From the NCBI GenBank assembly GCA_013360985.1, contig JABWAM010000034.1, positions 1 through 14,095 of the forward strand: a stretch of 14,095 nt of DNA, given 5' to 3'. The notes under the pieces are model-generated. The model was not told the DNA's origin, searched no databases, and worked only from the letters and a program-made list of their open reading frames with translations. The position numbers and the translations under genes are program-made. The DNA is from Verrucomicrobiia bacterium. Its GTDB lineage: Bacteria > Verrucomicrobiota > Verrucomicrobiia > JABWAM01. Positions 1-7,629 of this stretch are shown here, one piece after another (within the stretch, counting starts at the first letter, position 1; every line of letters begins with the position of its first letter).

Positions 1-705
1 GAGGCGGCGGTGACGCCGGCAGAAGCCGTGCGCGGCGCCGATCTGATCCTTCTCTGCACGACGGTCGAGGCGATGCCTCGGATCGCGCGGGCGATGCGGC
101 CGGGGCTTGCGCGCGGCGCGCTCGTGACGGATGTGGGGAGCACCAAACGCAACGTGGTTCGAAGAGTCGGCGCGCTCCTGGCGGGGCGCGCGACATGGAT
201 CGGAAGTCATCCGATGGCGGGCGGGGAACGCGAAGGCTTGCGCGCGGCGCGCGCCGAACTCTTCGAAGGGGCGACCTGCATCGTCACGCCGACGTCCGAT
301 TCGTCGGCGCGCGGTTTGCGCAGGATCAGGGAGTTTTGGGAAGCTCTGGGAGGGCGCAGCGTCGTGATGTCGCCCGCGGAACACGATGCGGTCGTGGCGT
401 TGGTCAGCCATGTGCCGCATCTCGCGGCGGCCGCGCTCGTGAATGTCGTCGGACGGGAAAATCCCGCGGCGTTGCGGTGCGCGGGCAATGGGTTCCGCGA
501 CATGACGCGGATCGCCTCGGGATCGCCCGGGATGTGGACGGGCATCGCGCGATCGAACCGGACGGAAATTTGCCGCGGGCTCGGAAAACTCATCGCGGAA
601 CTTCAGGGCCTCGCGCGCGGGTTGACGGACGGTTCCGGGGAAACGTTGCGCGCGCGGCTGGATCGCGCGAAGGCGTTGCGGGACGAGATGAGGTCCCGGG
701 GTTGA
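1..705 (+). CDS. tyrA: Prephenate dehydrogenase, 3' part (5' end outside window)
   Basis: TyrA oxidatively decarboxylates prephenate to 4-hydroxyphenylpyruvate using NAD(P)+, the committed step to tyrosine in the cytoplasm. The reading frame is open from base 1 and encodes 234 visible residues, so the N-terminal dinucleotide-binding glycine motif and the start lie upstream. Visible family signatures are GADLILLCT, the VTDVGSTK segment, the strongly conserved IGSHPMAGGE block and the VSHVPHLAAAAL helix, which carries a conserved histidine of the dehydrogenase C-terminal dimerisation domain. The GTG at base 10 is an internal valine, not a start. No ACT regulatory domain follows, because the frame ends about 70 residues after the last family block. 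aroA follows about 50 bases downstream on the same strand, consistent with an aromatic amino acid operon. The family call is secure; whether the substrate is prephenate or arogenate cannot be told. Confidence 0.93.
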   Translation, partial: EAAVTPAEAVRGADLILLCTTVEAMPRIARAMRPGLARGALVTDVGSTKRNVVRRVGALLAGRATWIGSHPMAGGEREGLRAARAELFEGATCIVTPTSDSSARGLRRIREFWEALGGRSVVMSPAEHDAVVALVSHVPHLAAAALVNVVGRENPAALRCAGNGFRDMTRIASGSPGMWTGIARSNRTEICRGLGKLIAELQGLARGLTDGSGETLRARLDRAKALRDEMRSRG

Positions 706-711
706 ACGAAT

Positions 712-725
712 CGGAGGATCCTCCG
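712..725. promoter_or_regulatory. Perfect 14-bp palindrome containing a Shine-Dalgarno-like GGAGG, upstream of aroA
   Basis: CGGAGGATCCTCCG reads identically on both strands. In RNA it could fold as a 5-bp stem with a GATC loop that hides the only strong GGAGG (713-717) in the tyrA-aroA gap. GGAGG lies 12 nt before a possible TTG start at 730 and about 39 nt before the ATG at 757. The palindrome is visible in the sequence; any role in aroA translation is inference. Confidence 0.3.
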
Positions 726-756
726 GGGATTGGAACGGCTTCTGACCGATTTTGAA

Positions 757-1974
757 ATGCGCAGACCGATCGCCATGCCGCCGCTCGCCGATCCGCTCCC
801 GATCCTTCCCGCGCGAGGGCCGTTGGATGCCGTCGTGGGGATCCCCGGATCGAAGAGCCTGACGAACCGCGCGTTGATCCTCGCGGCGCTTTCGAACGGC
901 GTCACCCGTCTCGAAGGCGCGCTTTGGGCGGAGGATACGCGTTGGATGGTGGAGGGCCTTCGGCGGCTCGGATTCAAGATCGAAGAGCAGCCTGATCCCT
1001 TGAATGGATGCAACCGGATCCTTTGCGTGGAAGGTCGCGGGGGAAAGGTCCCCGCGCGCGAGGCGGAGTTGTTCGTCGGAACGGCGGGCACCGCGGCGCG
1101 TTTTCTCGCGGCCTTGTGCGCGCTCGGAGAGGGGAGGTTTCGGCTGGACGGCACGCCGCGGATGCGCGAGCGGCCAATGCAGGAGGTCTTCGACGCCCTG
1201 CGGCGCCTCGGCGCCGAGATTCGGGATACGGAGGGGCGGCTCCCCGCCGAAATTCGCGGCCCGCTTCGCGCGGGGCGGGTTCGGGTGGACGACCGGGAAT
1301 CGAGTCAGTTTGCGTCTGCGCTGCTTCTTGTGGCCAGGCGCGCGGAGGTCGAGGTGGAGGCGCCCTCTTCGCCGTATATCGAAATGACCCGCGAGCTCGT
1401 GCGCGCCTGGAACTGGGAGGGGGGAAGCTATGACGTGGAGCCGGATGCGTCGAGCGCCGGCTACTTCCTGGCGCTCCGCCACCTTCTCGGGGGACGGTTG
1501 GAGATCGCGCGTTGGCCGTCGACGAGCCTGCAGGTGGATCATCGGCTTCCGACGTTTCTGCCGCCGCCCGCGGCCATCTCGCGAAAAGGCGACCTTGGCG
1601 ATTCGGTGATGACGTTGGCGATCGTGGCCGCCGCCCTACGGCGGCCGCTGCATTTGCGGGATGCGGGGAATCTGAGGAGGCAGGAGTGCGACCGCCTCGC
1701 GGCGCTTGCCGCGGAGCTCGCGAAGTGCGGCGTGCCGGCGCGCGAGGAACCGGAGGGGCTGGTCCTGGCGCCGGCGAAGGCGTTTCGTCCGGCGGTGATC
1801 GAGACCTATCGCGACCATCGGATCGCGATGTGCTTTGCGGTGTTGGGCAGCGTGGATGTCCAGAGCGACGGGCGCCCCTGGATCCGCCTTCGCGACCCGC
1901 GCTGCGTGGACAAGACGTTTCCGAATTTCTTCGAGACCCTCGAAACCGCGATGGGGCGCGGGGTCCGGACTTGA
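757..1974 (+). CDS. aroA: 3-phosphoshikimate 1-carboxyvinyltransferase (EPSP synthase)
   Basis: This enzyme transfers the enolpyruvyl group of PEP to shikimate-3-phosphate, the sixth step of the shikimate pathway, in the cytoplasm. From the ATG at 757 the protein has 405 residues, slightly short of the usual 420-440. Motifs are PGSKSLTNRA (30-39, with the active-site lysine), GTAGTAARF (108-116), SSQFASALLL (182-191), the catalytic aspartate in DLGDSVMTLA (D282), the catalytic glutamate in RRQECDR (E310), DHRIAM (353-358) and CVDKTFPNFFETL near the C terminus. The residue before the catalytic glutamate is Gln where E. coli has Lys340. In-frame alternative starts are TTG 730 (with GGAGG 12 nt upstream) and ATG 775; 757 is preferred because it leaves a normal short N-terminal lead, but it has no clear ribosome binding site. 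The gene sits between tyrA and valS on the same strand, so co-transcription is likely. Confidence 0.95.
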   Translation: MRRPIAMPPLADPLPILPARGPLDAVVGIPGSKSLTNRALILAALSNGVTRLEGALWAEDTRWMVEGLRRLGFKIEEQPDPLNGCNRILCVEGRGGKVPAREAELFVGTAGTAARFLAALCALGEGRFRLDGTPRMRERPMQEVFDALRRLGAEIRDTEGRLPAEIRGPLRAGRVRVDDRESSQFASALLLVARRAEVEVEAPSSPYIEMTRELVRAWNWEGGSYDVEPDASSAGYFLALRHLLGGRLEIARWPSTSLQVDHRLPTFLPPPAAISRKGDLGDSVMTLAIVAAALRRPLHLRDAGNLRRQECDRLAALAAELAKCGVPAREEPEGLVLAPAKAFRPAVIETYRDHRIAMCFAVLGSVDVQSDGRPWIRLRDPRCVDKTFPNFFETLETAMGRGVRT

Positions 1975-2009
1975 GCCGCGACGGGGAGAAGGACAGACTG
2001 CGTCCCCTG

Positions 2010-4793
2010 ATGACGGAGATTTCCAAAGCTTACGATCCATCGCGCGTCGAAGACCGCTGGTATGCGCGCTGGATGGAGTGGGGAGTGTTTACGGCCGATC
2101 CCGCCAGGGCCTTCCGCGGCGACGGCCTTTCCGAGGCGGAAAAGACGCGGCGGCGGGCCGAGGGATTGCGCGAGGCCTATTCGATCGTCATTCCGCCTCC
2201 GAACGTGACCGGCATCCTTCACATGGGGCACGTGCTGAACAACACGATCCAGGACATCCTCGCGCGGCGGAAAAGGATGCAGGGATTCGAGGTGCTCTGG
2301 CTGCCCGGCACCGATCACGCGGGGATCGCCACGCAGACCGTGGTGGAACGCCAGGTGCGGAAAGAGGAGAAGAAGACGCGCCACGACCTTGGCCGCGAGG
2401 AGTTGCTCCGCCGCGTCTGGACGTGGAAAGATCGCCACGGCGACATCATTCTCCAGCAGCTCAAGAAGCTGGGCTGTTCCTGCGACTGGACGCGGACGGT
2501 GTTCACCATGGACGGACTGGATCCGCGTCATCCCGCGCCGCGGGTGAATTATTCCCGCTGGGTGTCCCACGTGTTCACGGAGCTCCACCGCCGCGGCCTC
2601 ATCTACCGCGGACGGCGCATGGTGAACTGGTGTGTCGTGGCGCGCAGCGCGCTGTCCGATGAAGAGGTGATCATGAAGGAAACGCGCGGCCATCTTTGGC
2701 ATCTGCGCTATCCCTTCGACGCGAGGAAAGGCCACCTCGTGGTGGCCACCACGCGTCCGGAAACGATGCTCGGAGACGCGGCCGTTGCCGTGCATCCTGA
2801 AGACGCGCGCTACAAGGCGGCGATTGGCCGGGGCGTCCGGCTCCCATTGAGCGGCCGAACAATTCCGGTGATCGCCGATGCGGCGGTGGATCCGAAGTTC
2901 GGGACCGGATGCGTCAAGGTGACGCCGGCGCATGATCCGACGGACTTCGCGATCGGGCAGCGCCACGGGCTCGGCCAGATCCAGGTGATCGGTTTCGACG
3001 GAGCCATGACCGCCGCGGCGGGAGAGGAATACGAAGGGCTCGACCGGTATGAATGCCGGGAAAAAGTGATCGCGGACCTCGAAGACCTCGGATTGATCGA
3101 GAAGATCGAGGAGCATGTCCACAACGTGGGCTACAGCGAACGGGCGGATGTGCCCGTGGAACCGATGGTCAGCGATCAATGGTTCCTGCGGTATCCCGCC
3201 GTTCGCGAGGCGCTCGCGCAGGTGGTGGAGGGGCACATCGCCTTTCGGCCCGCGCATTGGACGAAGGTCTATGAGCACTGGATCGCCAACCTGCAGGACT
3301 GGTGTCTCTCGCGCCAGCTTTGGTGGGGCCATCGCATCCCGGTCTGGACGCGTCCCGCGCAGGGAGGCGGAGCGCCGGAGGTTCATGTCGGCGCCGATGC
3401 GCCGAAGGGCGAAGGGTGGGAGCAGGATCCGGACGTGCTCGACACATGGTTTTCCTCCTGGCTCTGGCCGTTTGCCACGATGGTGGATGCGCCGGAAAAT
3501 CTCGCGGCGGCGCGAAGCGATCCGCGGTCGGCGATCTCGGTGTTTTATCCGACGTCGGACCTCGTCACGGCGCCGGAGATTTTGTTCCTTTGGGTCGCGC
3601 GGATGGCGATGGCTGGGAACGTGTTCATGGGAGAGCGGCCGTTCCGCAACGTCTATTTTACGGGCACCGTTCGCGACAAACAGGGGCGCAAGATGTCGAA
3701 ATCGCTCGGCAACTCGCCCGATCCGCTCGATCTCATCGCGAAGCATGGAGCCGATGCCCTGCGTTTTGGCCTGATGCGCTGCGCGCCGCTCGGGCTCGAT
3801 GTGCGCTTCGACGAACAACAGGTGGTCCTCGGGCGCAACTTCTGCAACAAACTCTGGAACGCCGTCCGGCTGCGTCTCAGCTACTCCGTCGAGGAAGGGG
3901 GCCGAAGCGCGCTGGCGGACGTTTCCCCCGGCGACCTGACCTCGGACGATCGCGCGATCTTGATGCGCGCCGATCAAGCGGTGCGCGAGATCGAGGGGCT
4001 TTACGCGGACTACGAGTTCAACCAAATCGCGGCGCGCCTCTACGAGTTGTTCTGGACGGACTGTTGCGACTGGTATCTCGAGGCGGCGAAGGCGGCGCTC
4101 TACGGGGCGGATCCCGCGCGTAAACGCGCGACGCTGGTGGTGATGGACCACGTTTTTCACGTCGTCCTGCGCCTTCTGCATCCCTACGCGCCCTTTATCA
4201 CCGAGGAGCTTTGGCAAGCGCTCGGTTTCGGCGGCGCGCGACGGGAGGAGAGCATCCAGTTTGCTCCCTGGCCGTCGCCGCTTCCCGAAGAGGAATGCCG
4301 CCGCCTCCGCCTGGATCCGGACGTCTTGCGCTTCGCGAAGCTCAAGCAAGAGACGGTGAGCGCGGGAAGACATCTCAAGGCCGCGTATCGCATCCCGTCG
4401 AACCAGCGCGTCCGATACGCTCTTCTGCCCTCGGCGGATTGTCCGCGCGATGCGCGGGAGTTGGCGGCGCTCCAGATCCTGCTCGGGGCGGACCCGCTGG
4501 ACCTCGTGGAGAATCCGCCCGCCCGATCCGCGACCGCGGTGACGCCGTTGGGAAAACTTTTCCTTCCGCTCGTAGGATTGGTGGACGCCGCGGCGGAAGC
4601 GAGACGACTCGAGGGGCAGATCGCGAAGCTGGAGAAGGAGATGCAGGGGGTCAACGCGCGCCTGGCCGACGAAGGCTTCCGATCCCGCGCGCCGGCCGAG
4701 GCGGTCGCCGCCCACGAGGCGCGGCGGACGGAGATCGAAGGCGCCATGATCGCGATCCGCGAACAGATCGCCTTGCTGAGGGCGGCCTCTTGA
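2010..4793 (+). CDS. valS: Valine--tRNA ligase
   Basis: A class I aminoacyl-tRNA synthetase that charges tRNA(Val) and edits mischarged threonine, in the cytoplasm. The 927-residue product matches the usual 880-950. In order it shows the family N terminus KAYDPSRVEDRWYARW, the HIGH-type signature HMGH (71-74) in the PPPNVTGILHMGH block, LPGTDHAGIATQ, the editing-domain TTRPETMLGD (from residue 247), the KMSKS loop (561-565), the anticodon-binding domain with HPYAPFITEELW (from residue 724), and a C-terminal charged coiled-coil tRNA-binding arm (about 855-927) typical of ValRS rather than IleRS. The frame is open far upstream (to 1512), but that part overlaps aroA and lacks homology. ATG 2010 begins just before the conserved N terminus. 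TTG 1971, which overlaps the aroA stop as TTGA, is an in-frame alternative adding 13 residues. A GGAGAAGGA stretch lies about 16 nt before the ATG. Confidence 0.97.
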   Translation: MTEISKAYDPSRVEDRWYARWMEWGVFTADPARAFRGDGLSEAEKTRRRAEGLREAYSIVIPPPNVTGILHMGHVLNNTIQDILARRKRMQGFEVLWLPGTDHAGIATQTVVERQVRKEEKKTRHDLGREELLRRVWTWKDRHGDIILQQLKKLGCSCDWTRTVFTMDGLDPRHPAPRVNYSRWVSHVFTELHRRGLIYRGRRMVNWCVVARSALSDEEVIMKETRGHLWHLRYPFDARKGHLVVATTRPETMLGDAAVAVHPEDARYKAAIGRGVRLPLSGRTIPVIADAAVDPKFGTGCVKVTPAHDPTDFAIGQRHGLGQIQVIGFDGAMTAAAGEEYEGLDRYECREKVIADLEDLGLIEKIEEHVHNVGYSERADVPVEPMVSDQWFLRYPAVREALAQVVEGHIAFRPAHWTKVYEHWIANLQDWCLSRQLWWGHRIPVWTRPAQGGGAPEVHVGADAPKGEGWEQDPDVLDTWFSSWLWPFATMVDAPENLAAARSDPRSAISVFYPTSDLVTAPEILFLWVARMAMAGNVFMGERPFRNVYFTGTVRDKQGRKMSKSLGNSPDPLDLIAKHGADALRFGLMRCAPLGLDVRFDEQQVVLGRNFCNKLWNAVRLRLSYSVEEGGRSALADVSPGDLTSDDRAILMRADQAVREIEGLYADYEFNQIAARLYELFWTDCCDWYLEAAKAALYGADPARKRATLVVMDHVFHVVLRLLHPYAPFITEELWQALGFGGARREESIQFAPWPSPLPEEECRRLRLDPDVLRFAKLKQETVSAGRHLKAAYRIPSNQRVRYALLPSADCPRDARELAALQILLGADPLDLVENPPARSATAVTPLGKLFLPLVGLVDAAAEARRLEGQIAKLEKEMQGVNARLADEGFRSRAPAEAVAAHEARRTEIEGAMIAIREQIALLRAAS

Positions 4794-4912
4794 AGCGTCG
4801 CGGGGTGAAGGTCTTCCCGCGCGCCGCGACTGTGGGAAGCGTCATCGCGTCGAAATTCCGCGCGCGCATTCAGCGGGATTGGGGCGCGGCGGGAAAGGCG
4901 CGGGCTTTGTGA
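4790..4912 (+). CDS. Possible 40-codon ORF bridging valS and the exporter
   Basis: A TTG at 4790 overlaps the valS stop as TTGA. The frame runs 40 codons to a TGA at 4910, which itself overlaps the GTG start of the downstream exporter as GTGA. The predicted peptide is basic (many Arg and Lys, one Trp, no Cys) with no membrane segment and no family I recognise; it ends GAAGKARAL. About 80% of third codon positions are G or C, above the first and second positions, which is the pattern expected of coding sequence in such a genome. Evidence against: it is short, TTG is a weak start, there is no obvious ribosome binding site, and GC-rich DNA often gives open frames. If real, translation would be coupled from valS through this peptide to the exporter. 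If not, this is an ordinary 115-bp intergenic gap. Confidence 0.25.
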   Translation: MKRRGVKVFPRAATVGSVIASKFRARIQRDWGAAGKARAL

Positions 4913-5658
4913 CGGACCCCGGAGGTTTCGGCTGGGCGCTGCTCGCCCTCGGCGCGCTAATCGTCGGTTTCTCCAAGACGGGGATCGCGGGGATCGGCGC
5001 GCTGGCGGTCGCCATTTTTGCCAATGTCCTGCCTGCGCGCGAGTCGACCGGCGTGGTCTTGCCGCTGCTGATCGCGGCGGATGTCGTCGCCGTGATCTCG
5101 TTTCGCCGTCACGCGGTCTGGTCGCACCTGGGGCGCTTGTTTCCTTTCGCGGCGATCGGGATCGCCGCGGGATATCTCGCGATGAACCGCCTGGGCGCGC
5201 TCGAAATTCGCAAAGGGATCGGCGCGATTCTCCTGATGATGGTGCTCCTCCATCTCTGGCGCCAGCGGCGCGAGAAGCGCGACGGCGCGCAGTCCGAGGG
5301 CGCGCGGTCGCTCCTTTCCGCCGCGGGGATGGGAACGCTCGCGGGTTTCACGACGATGCTCGCCAACGCCGCCGGACCGATCATGATCCTGTATCTCCTC
5401 GCGATGCGCCTGCCCAAGATGGAGTTCATGGGCACGGCGGCGTGGTATTTCTTTCTGTTGAACCTGTTCAAGGTGCCGTTCAGCCGCGACCTCGGCTTGA
5501 TCAACGCCTTTTCGTTGAAGCTCAATCTCGTCCTGCTGCCTTTCGTGCTCGCCGGCGCATTCGGCGGGCGCGCCCTGCTCCCGCGCATTCCGCAAAAACT
5601 CTTCGAACGCCTCGCCCTTGCGCTCACGGCGCTCGCGGCGTTGCGGTTGATTCTCTAA
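4909..5658 (+). CDS. TSUP (TauE/SafE) family membrane transporter
   Basis: A polytopic inner-membrane protein of the 4-toluene sulfonate uptake/TauE-SafE family, whose members export or import sulfite, sulfonates or other organosulfur anions; the substrate here cannot be told. The 249 residues start with a hydrophobic helix carrying GFSKTGIAGIG (20-30), the first family repeat signature. The second-half counterpart is GTLAGFTTMLANAAGP (142-157). Roughly eight hydrophobic segments are separated by a charged cytoplasmic loop (about 118-133), matching the usual 240-270 residue length. GTG 4909 is chosen because GGGAAAGG lies about 10 nt upstream and the helix begins soon after; TTG 4879 would add ten residues lacking family character. 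The gene lies downstream of valS on the same strand, and its last 35 bases overlap the convergent yfhO-like gene. Nothing nearby suggests sulfur metabolism, so the physiological role is open. Confidence 0.88.
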   Translation: MTDPGGFGWALLALGALIVGFSKTGIAGIGALAVAIFANVLPARESTGVVLPLLIAADVVAVISFRRHAVWSHLGRLFPFAAIGIAAGYLAMNRLGALEIRKGIGAILLMMVLLHLWRQRREKRDGAQSEGARSLLSAAGMGTLAGFTTMLANAAGPIMILYLLAMRLPKMEFMGTAAWYFFLLNLFKVPFSRDLGLINAFSLKLNLVLLPFVLAGAFGGRALLPRIPQKLFERLALALTALAALRLIL

Positions 5659-7624
5659 TTGCGCGGCGGCGTGAGAGCGCGCCGTGGATGAGGAGGAGGA
5701 GGCCCAGCCCCGCGCCGAACGCGCTGCCGAGTCGTTCTCCGCGGTCGGAGTAACGCAGGATGATTTCGCGCGCGGGCGCGTCGAGGCGAATCAGAAAGCC
5801 GTAGGGCGTGACGTCGGCCGTCGCGGGGCGCCCATCGACTTCGCAGGAAAATCCGGGGATGGGGGCCACGAGGATGCGCAGGTCTCCGCGTTCGGGCGTT
5901 GGGAGCGTCACCCGGAGGGAGTTGACACCGAAGGCGATGGGCAAGGGGTGTTGCGGGGCATTCGTGAAATGGGCGAGGGCGTGGGCCTTCGAATTCTCGG
6001 AGATGAGCATCGCCGCGTCTTCGTGGAGCAGGCGAAGCTGGGGAAAGCGCGCCAGGATGCGGCGAGTGGTCGGACGATTTCCGCAGAGGAGATAGCGGAC
6101 CCCCCAACGCTCGAGGTGCTCCATTGTCGGCGCGTCGAGAAGCTTGTCGTAGCTGTTGTCGTGTTGCAGGCCGAGGCTGAGGCGGCTGTTGAGCCCTGAG
6201 ACCAGCGCGTCGTAGCCGCCGAAGTGGAGCCAGCCGTGCAGGGTCGCATAATCGAACATTCCGAAGGCGGAGTAGCGGGCCGGATCTACGTTGCTCGAGC
6301 GATAAGTGAACACGCGGCCGTCGGGGCGCACGAGATCCCGCGAGGCGCCGGAGGGAGGAGGGAGGAAGCGTCCCGGGCCGAAGGTGACCGCCGCTCCCGG
6401 CGACGCGGCGATCCCGAGTTGAAGCGCGAGGCTGATCGCGTAACCCAACGCCAGAGCGATCCTTGGGGAACGCGTTCCGAAGGGCGCGACGGCATCCCAG
6501 ATTTCCGCCGATGCGATCACGGTGAAGAAGAGGAAAAAGGCGAAGGATTTGAATGGCCAGCGAAAGAGATTGAGGATCGGCACGTGGTAGAGAATTTCGC
6601 CGGTCGAGGTGGCGAGCGTGAAGGCCAGGGCGGCGAGGAGGAGCAGGGGCAACGCGCCCGCGGCGCGCGCGCGCGCGCGGACGGCCCGCGAGCCGAGAGC
6701 GATCCACGCGGCGACGTGGATGAGTCCGGCGTGAAAGATCTGGTTGCCGGCGTCGAAGATGATCTCCGGCTGAAAACAAAACACCTGGGCGCGGAGGAAG
6801 TCGGCCAGGAACATGCGGTTCACCATGAAGACGCTGAGCGGCATGGGGGCGTTGCGTTCCAGGGAGAGCCCCTTCACGACCCAGAGCGATCCGAGGAGCG
6901 GCGCGGCGAGGGCGAGGAACCAGCCGACTGAGAGGAACCATGCCCGAGGCGGCCAACGGTTGCCGCGCGCGCGCCCCGGCGCGGTCGCCGCGAGATAGAG
7001 CGCCTCGAAGAGGCAGGAGAGCAGCACGTATTGCACGTAGCCTTGAAAGAAGAAGACGGCCTTCAGCGCGCCGAGGAGAAAGCCGCGCCGCAGGGTGGGT
7101 TTCGCGAGGAGACGATCCAGGAGCCAGAAGTTCCACGGGAGAAAGGCCGCGAGATAGCTCACGAAGATCCAGGAGCGCGCGGCGACGACGCAGAAGGGCA
7201 GGGTCGCCCAGGCGAGCCCGCCCAGCAGAGCGATCATGGGGGAGATCCCGCGCGCGCGGAGGAGCGTCCGCATGCCTTCGCCTGCGAGGAGGAGGTGACC
7301 GATGGCGAGCAGTTCGATTACGGCCCACGGATGTCCGAGAAACGCCTTCGACGCCGCGAGCGCGAGATACACCGGAAAATAGAAGACTCCGGACTGCGCT
7401 TGTCCCAAATAGGTTTGCCCGAGATATTGGTGCCAGTTGATCAGCGGGATGGCGCCGCGTTCCACAACGCTGCGCCAGTTGAAGCAGTAGTAGGGCAGGT
7501 ACTGATTGGCGTTGTCGTCGGCAAGAAAATACCAGGGCGACCGCCACTCGAGGAATCCGAACGCCGCCGCCGCGAGCGCGAACAGGAGCAGCGCGCCGCG
7601 CGGTTCCGTGAGTCCTCGGCGCAT
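5624..7624 (-). CDS. YfhO-like GT-C membrane glycosyltransferase
   Basis: A 666-residue integral membrane protein resembling the YfhO/GT-C fold, whose members transfer sugars from polyprenyl-phosphate donors on the outer face of the cytoplasmic membrane. The first helix (about 10-25) is followed by LADDNANQYLPYY (34-46), where paired acidic residues fit the GT-C catalytic position. About ten further hydrophobic segments extend to residue 407. The C-terminal soluble part holds RWGVRYLLCG and the typical end block PIPGFSCEVDGR (589-600), then a last helix at about 634-649. ATG 7624 is chosen because it lies 5 nt after the stop of the upstream GT2 gene; the frame stays open further but only inside that gene. 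Co-transcription with the GT2 is near certain and implies a shared pathway. The gene ends inside the convergent exporter gene. The fold call is good; acceptor and sugar are unknown. Confidence 0.8.
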   Translation of the reverse strand: MRRGLTEPRGALLLFALAAAAFGFLEWRSPWYFLADDNANQYLPYYCFNWRSVVERGAIPLINWHQYLGQTYLGQAQSGVFYFPVYLALAASKAFLGHPWAVIELLAIGHLLLAGEGMRTLLRARGISPMIALLGGLAWATLPFCVVAARSWIFVSYLAAFLPWNFWLLDRLLAKPTLRRGFLLGALKAVFFFQGYVQYVLLSCLFEALYLAATAPGRARGNRWPPRAWFLSVGWFLALAAPLLGSLWVVKGLSLERNAPMPLSVFMVNRMFLADFLRAQVFCFQPEIIFDAGNQIFHAGLIHVAAWIALGSRAVRARARAAGALPLLLLAALAFTLATSTGEILYHVPILNLFRWPFKSFAFFLFFTVIASAEIWDAVAPFGTRSPRIALALGYAISLALQLGIAASPGAAVTFGPGRFLPPPSGASRDLVRPDGRVFTYRSSNVDPARYSAFGMFDYATLHGWLHFGGYDALVSGLNSRLSLGLQHDNSYDKLLDAPTMEHLERWGVRYLLCGNRPTTRRILARFPQLRLLHEDAAMLISENSKAHALAHFTNAPQHPLPIAFGVNSLRVTLPTPERGDLRILVAPIPGFSCEVDGRPATADVTPYGFLIRLDAPAREIILRYSDRGERLGSAFGAGLGLLLLIHGALSRRRAIRESTATPRAP
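6663..6679. repeat. Alternating GC dinucleotide tract (17 nt) inside the yfhO-like gene
   Basis: An uninterrupted GCGC run of 17 bases encodes part of the RARARA loop at about residues 316-321 of the yfhO-like protein. It could slip during replication and shift the frame, but in DNA this rich in G and C it may simply be compositional. Confidence 0.5.
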
Positions 7625-7629
7625 CGTGC

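Noticed and set aside
1512..2009. In-frame 5' extension of valS by 166 codons
   Set aside because: It lies inside aroA in another frame, is Arg/Gly/Pro-rich with no synthetase similarity, and the conserved ValRS N terminus begins just after ATG 2010.
1806..4715. Very long (969-codon) antisense open frame across aroA and valS
   Set aside because: It is a mirror of strongly biased GC-rich coding sequence; its product is His/Arg-rich and low in family-like motifs, and valS is unmistakable on the other strand.
5655..7547. 630-codon - strand open frame overlapping the yfhO-like gene
   Set aside because: It is a shifted frame of the same strand with an Arg/Pro/Ala-rich product and no membrane helices, whereas the alternative frame gives a coherent polytopic GT-C protein.
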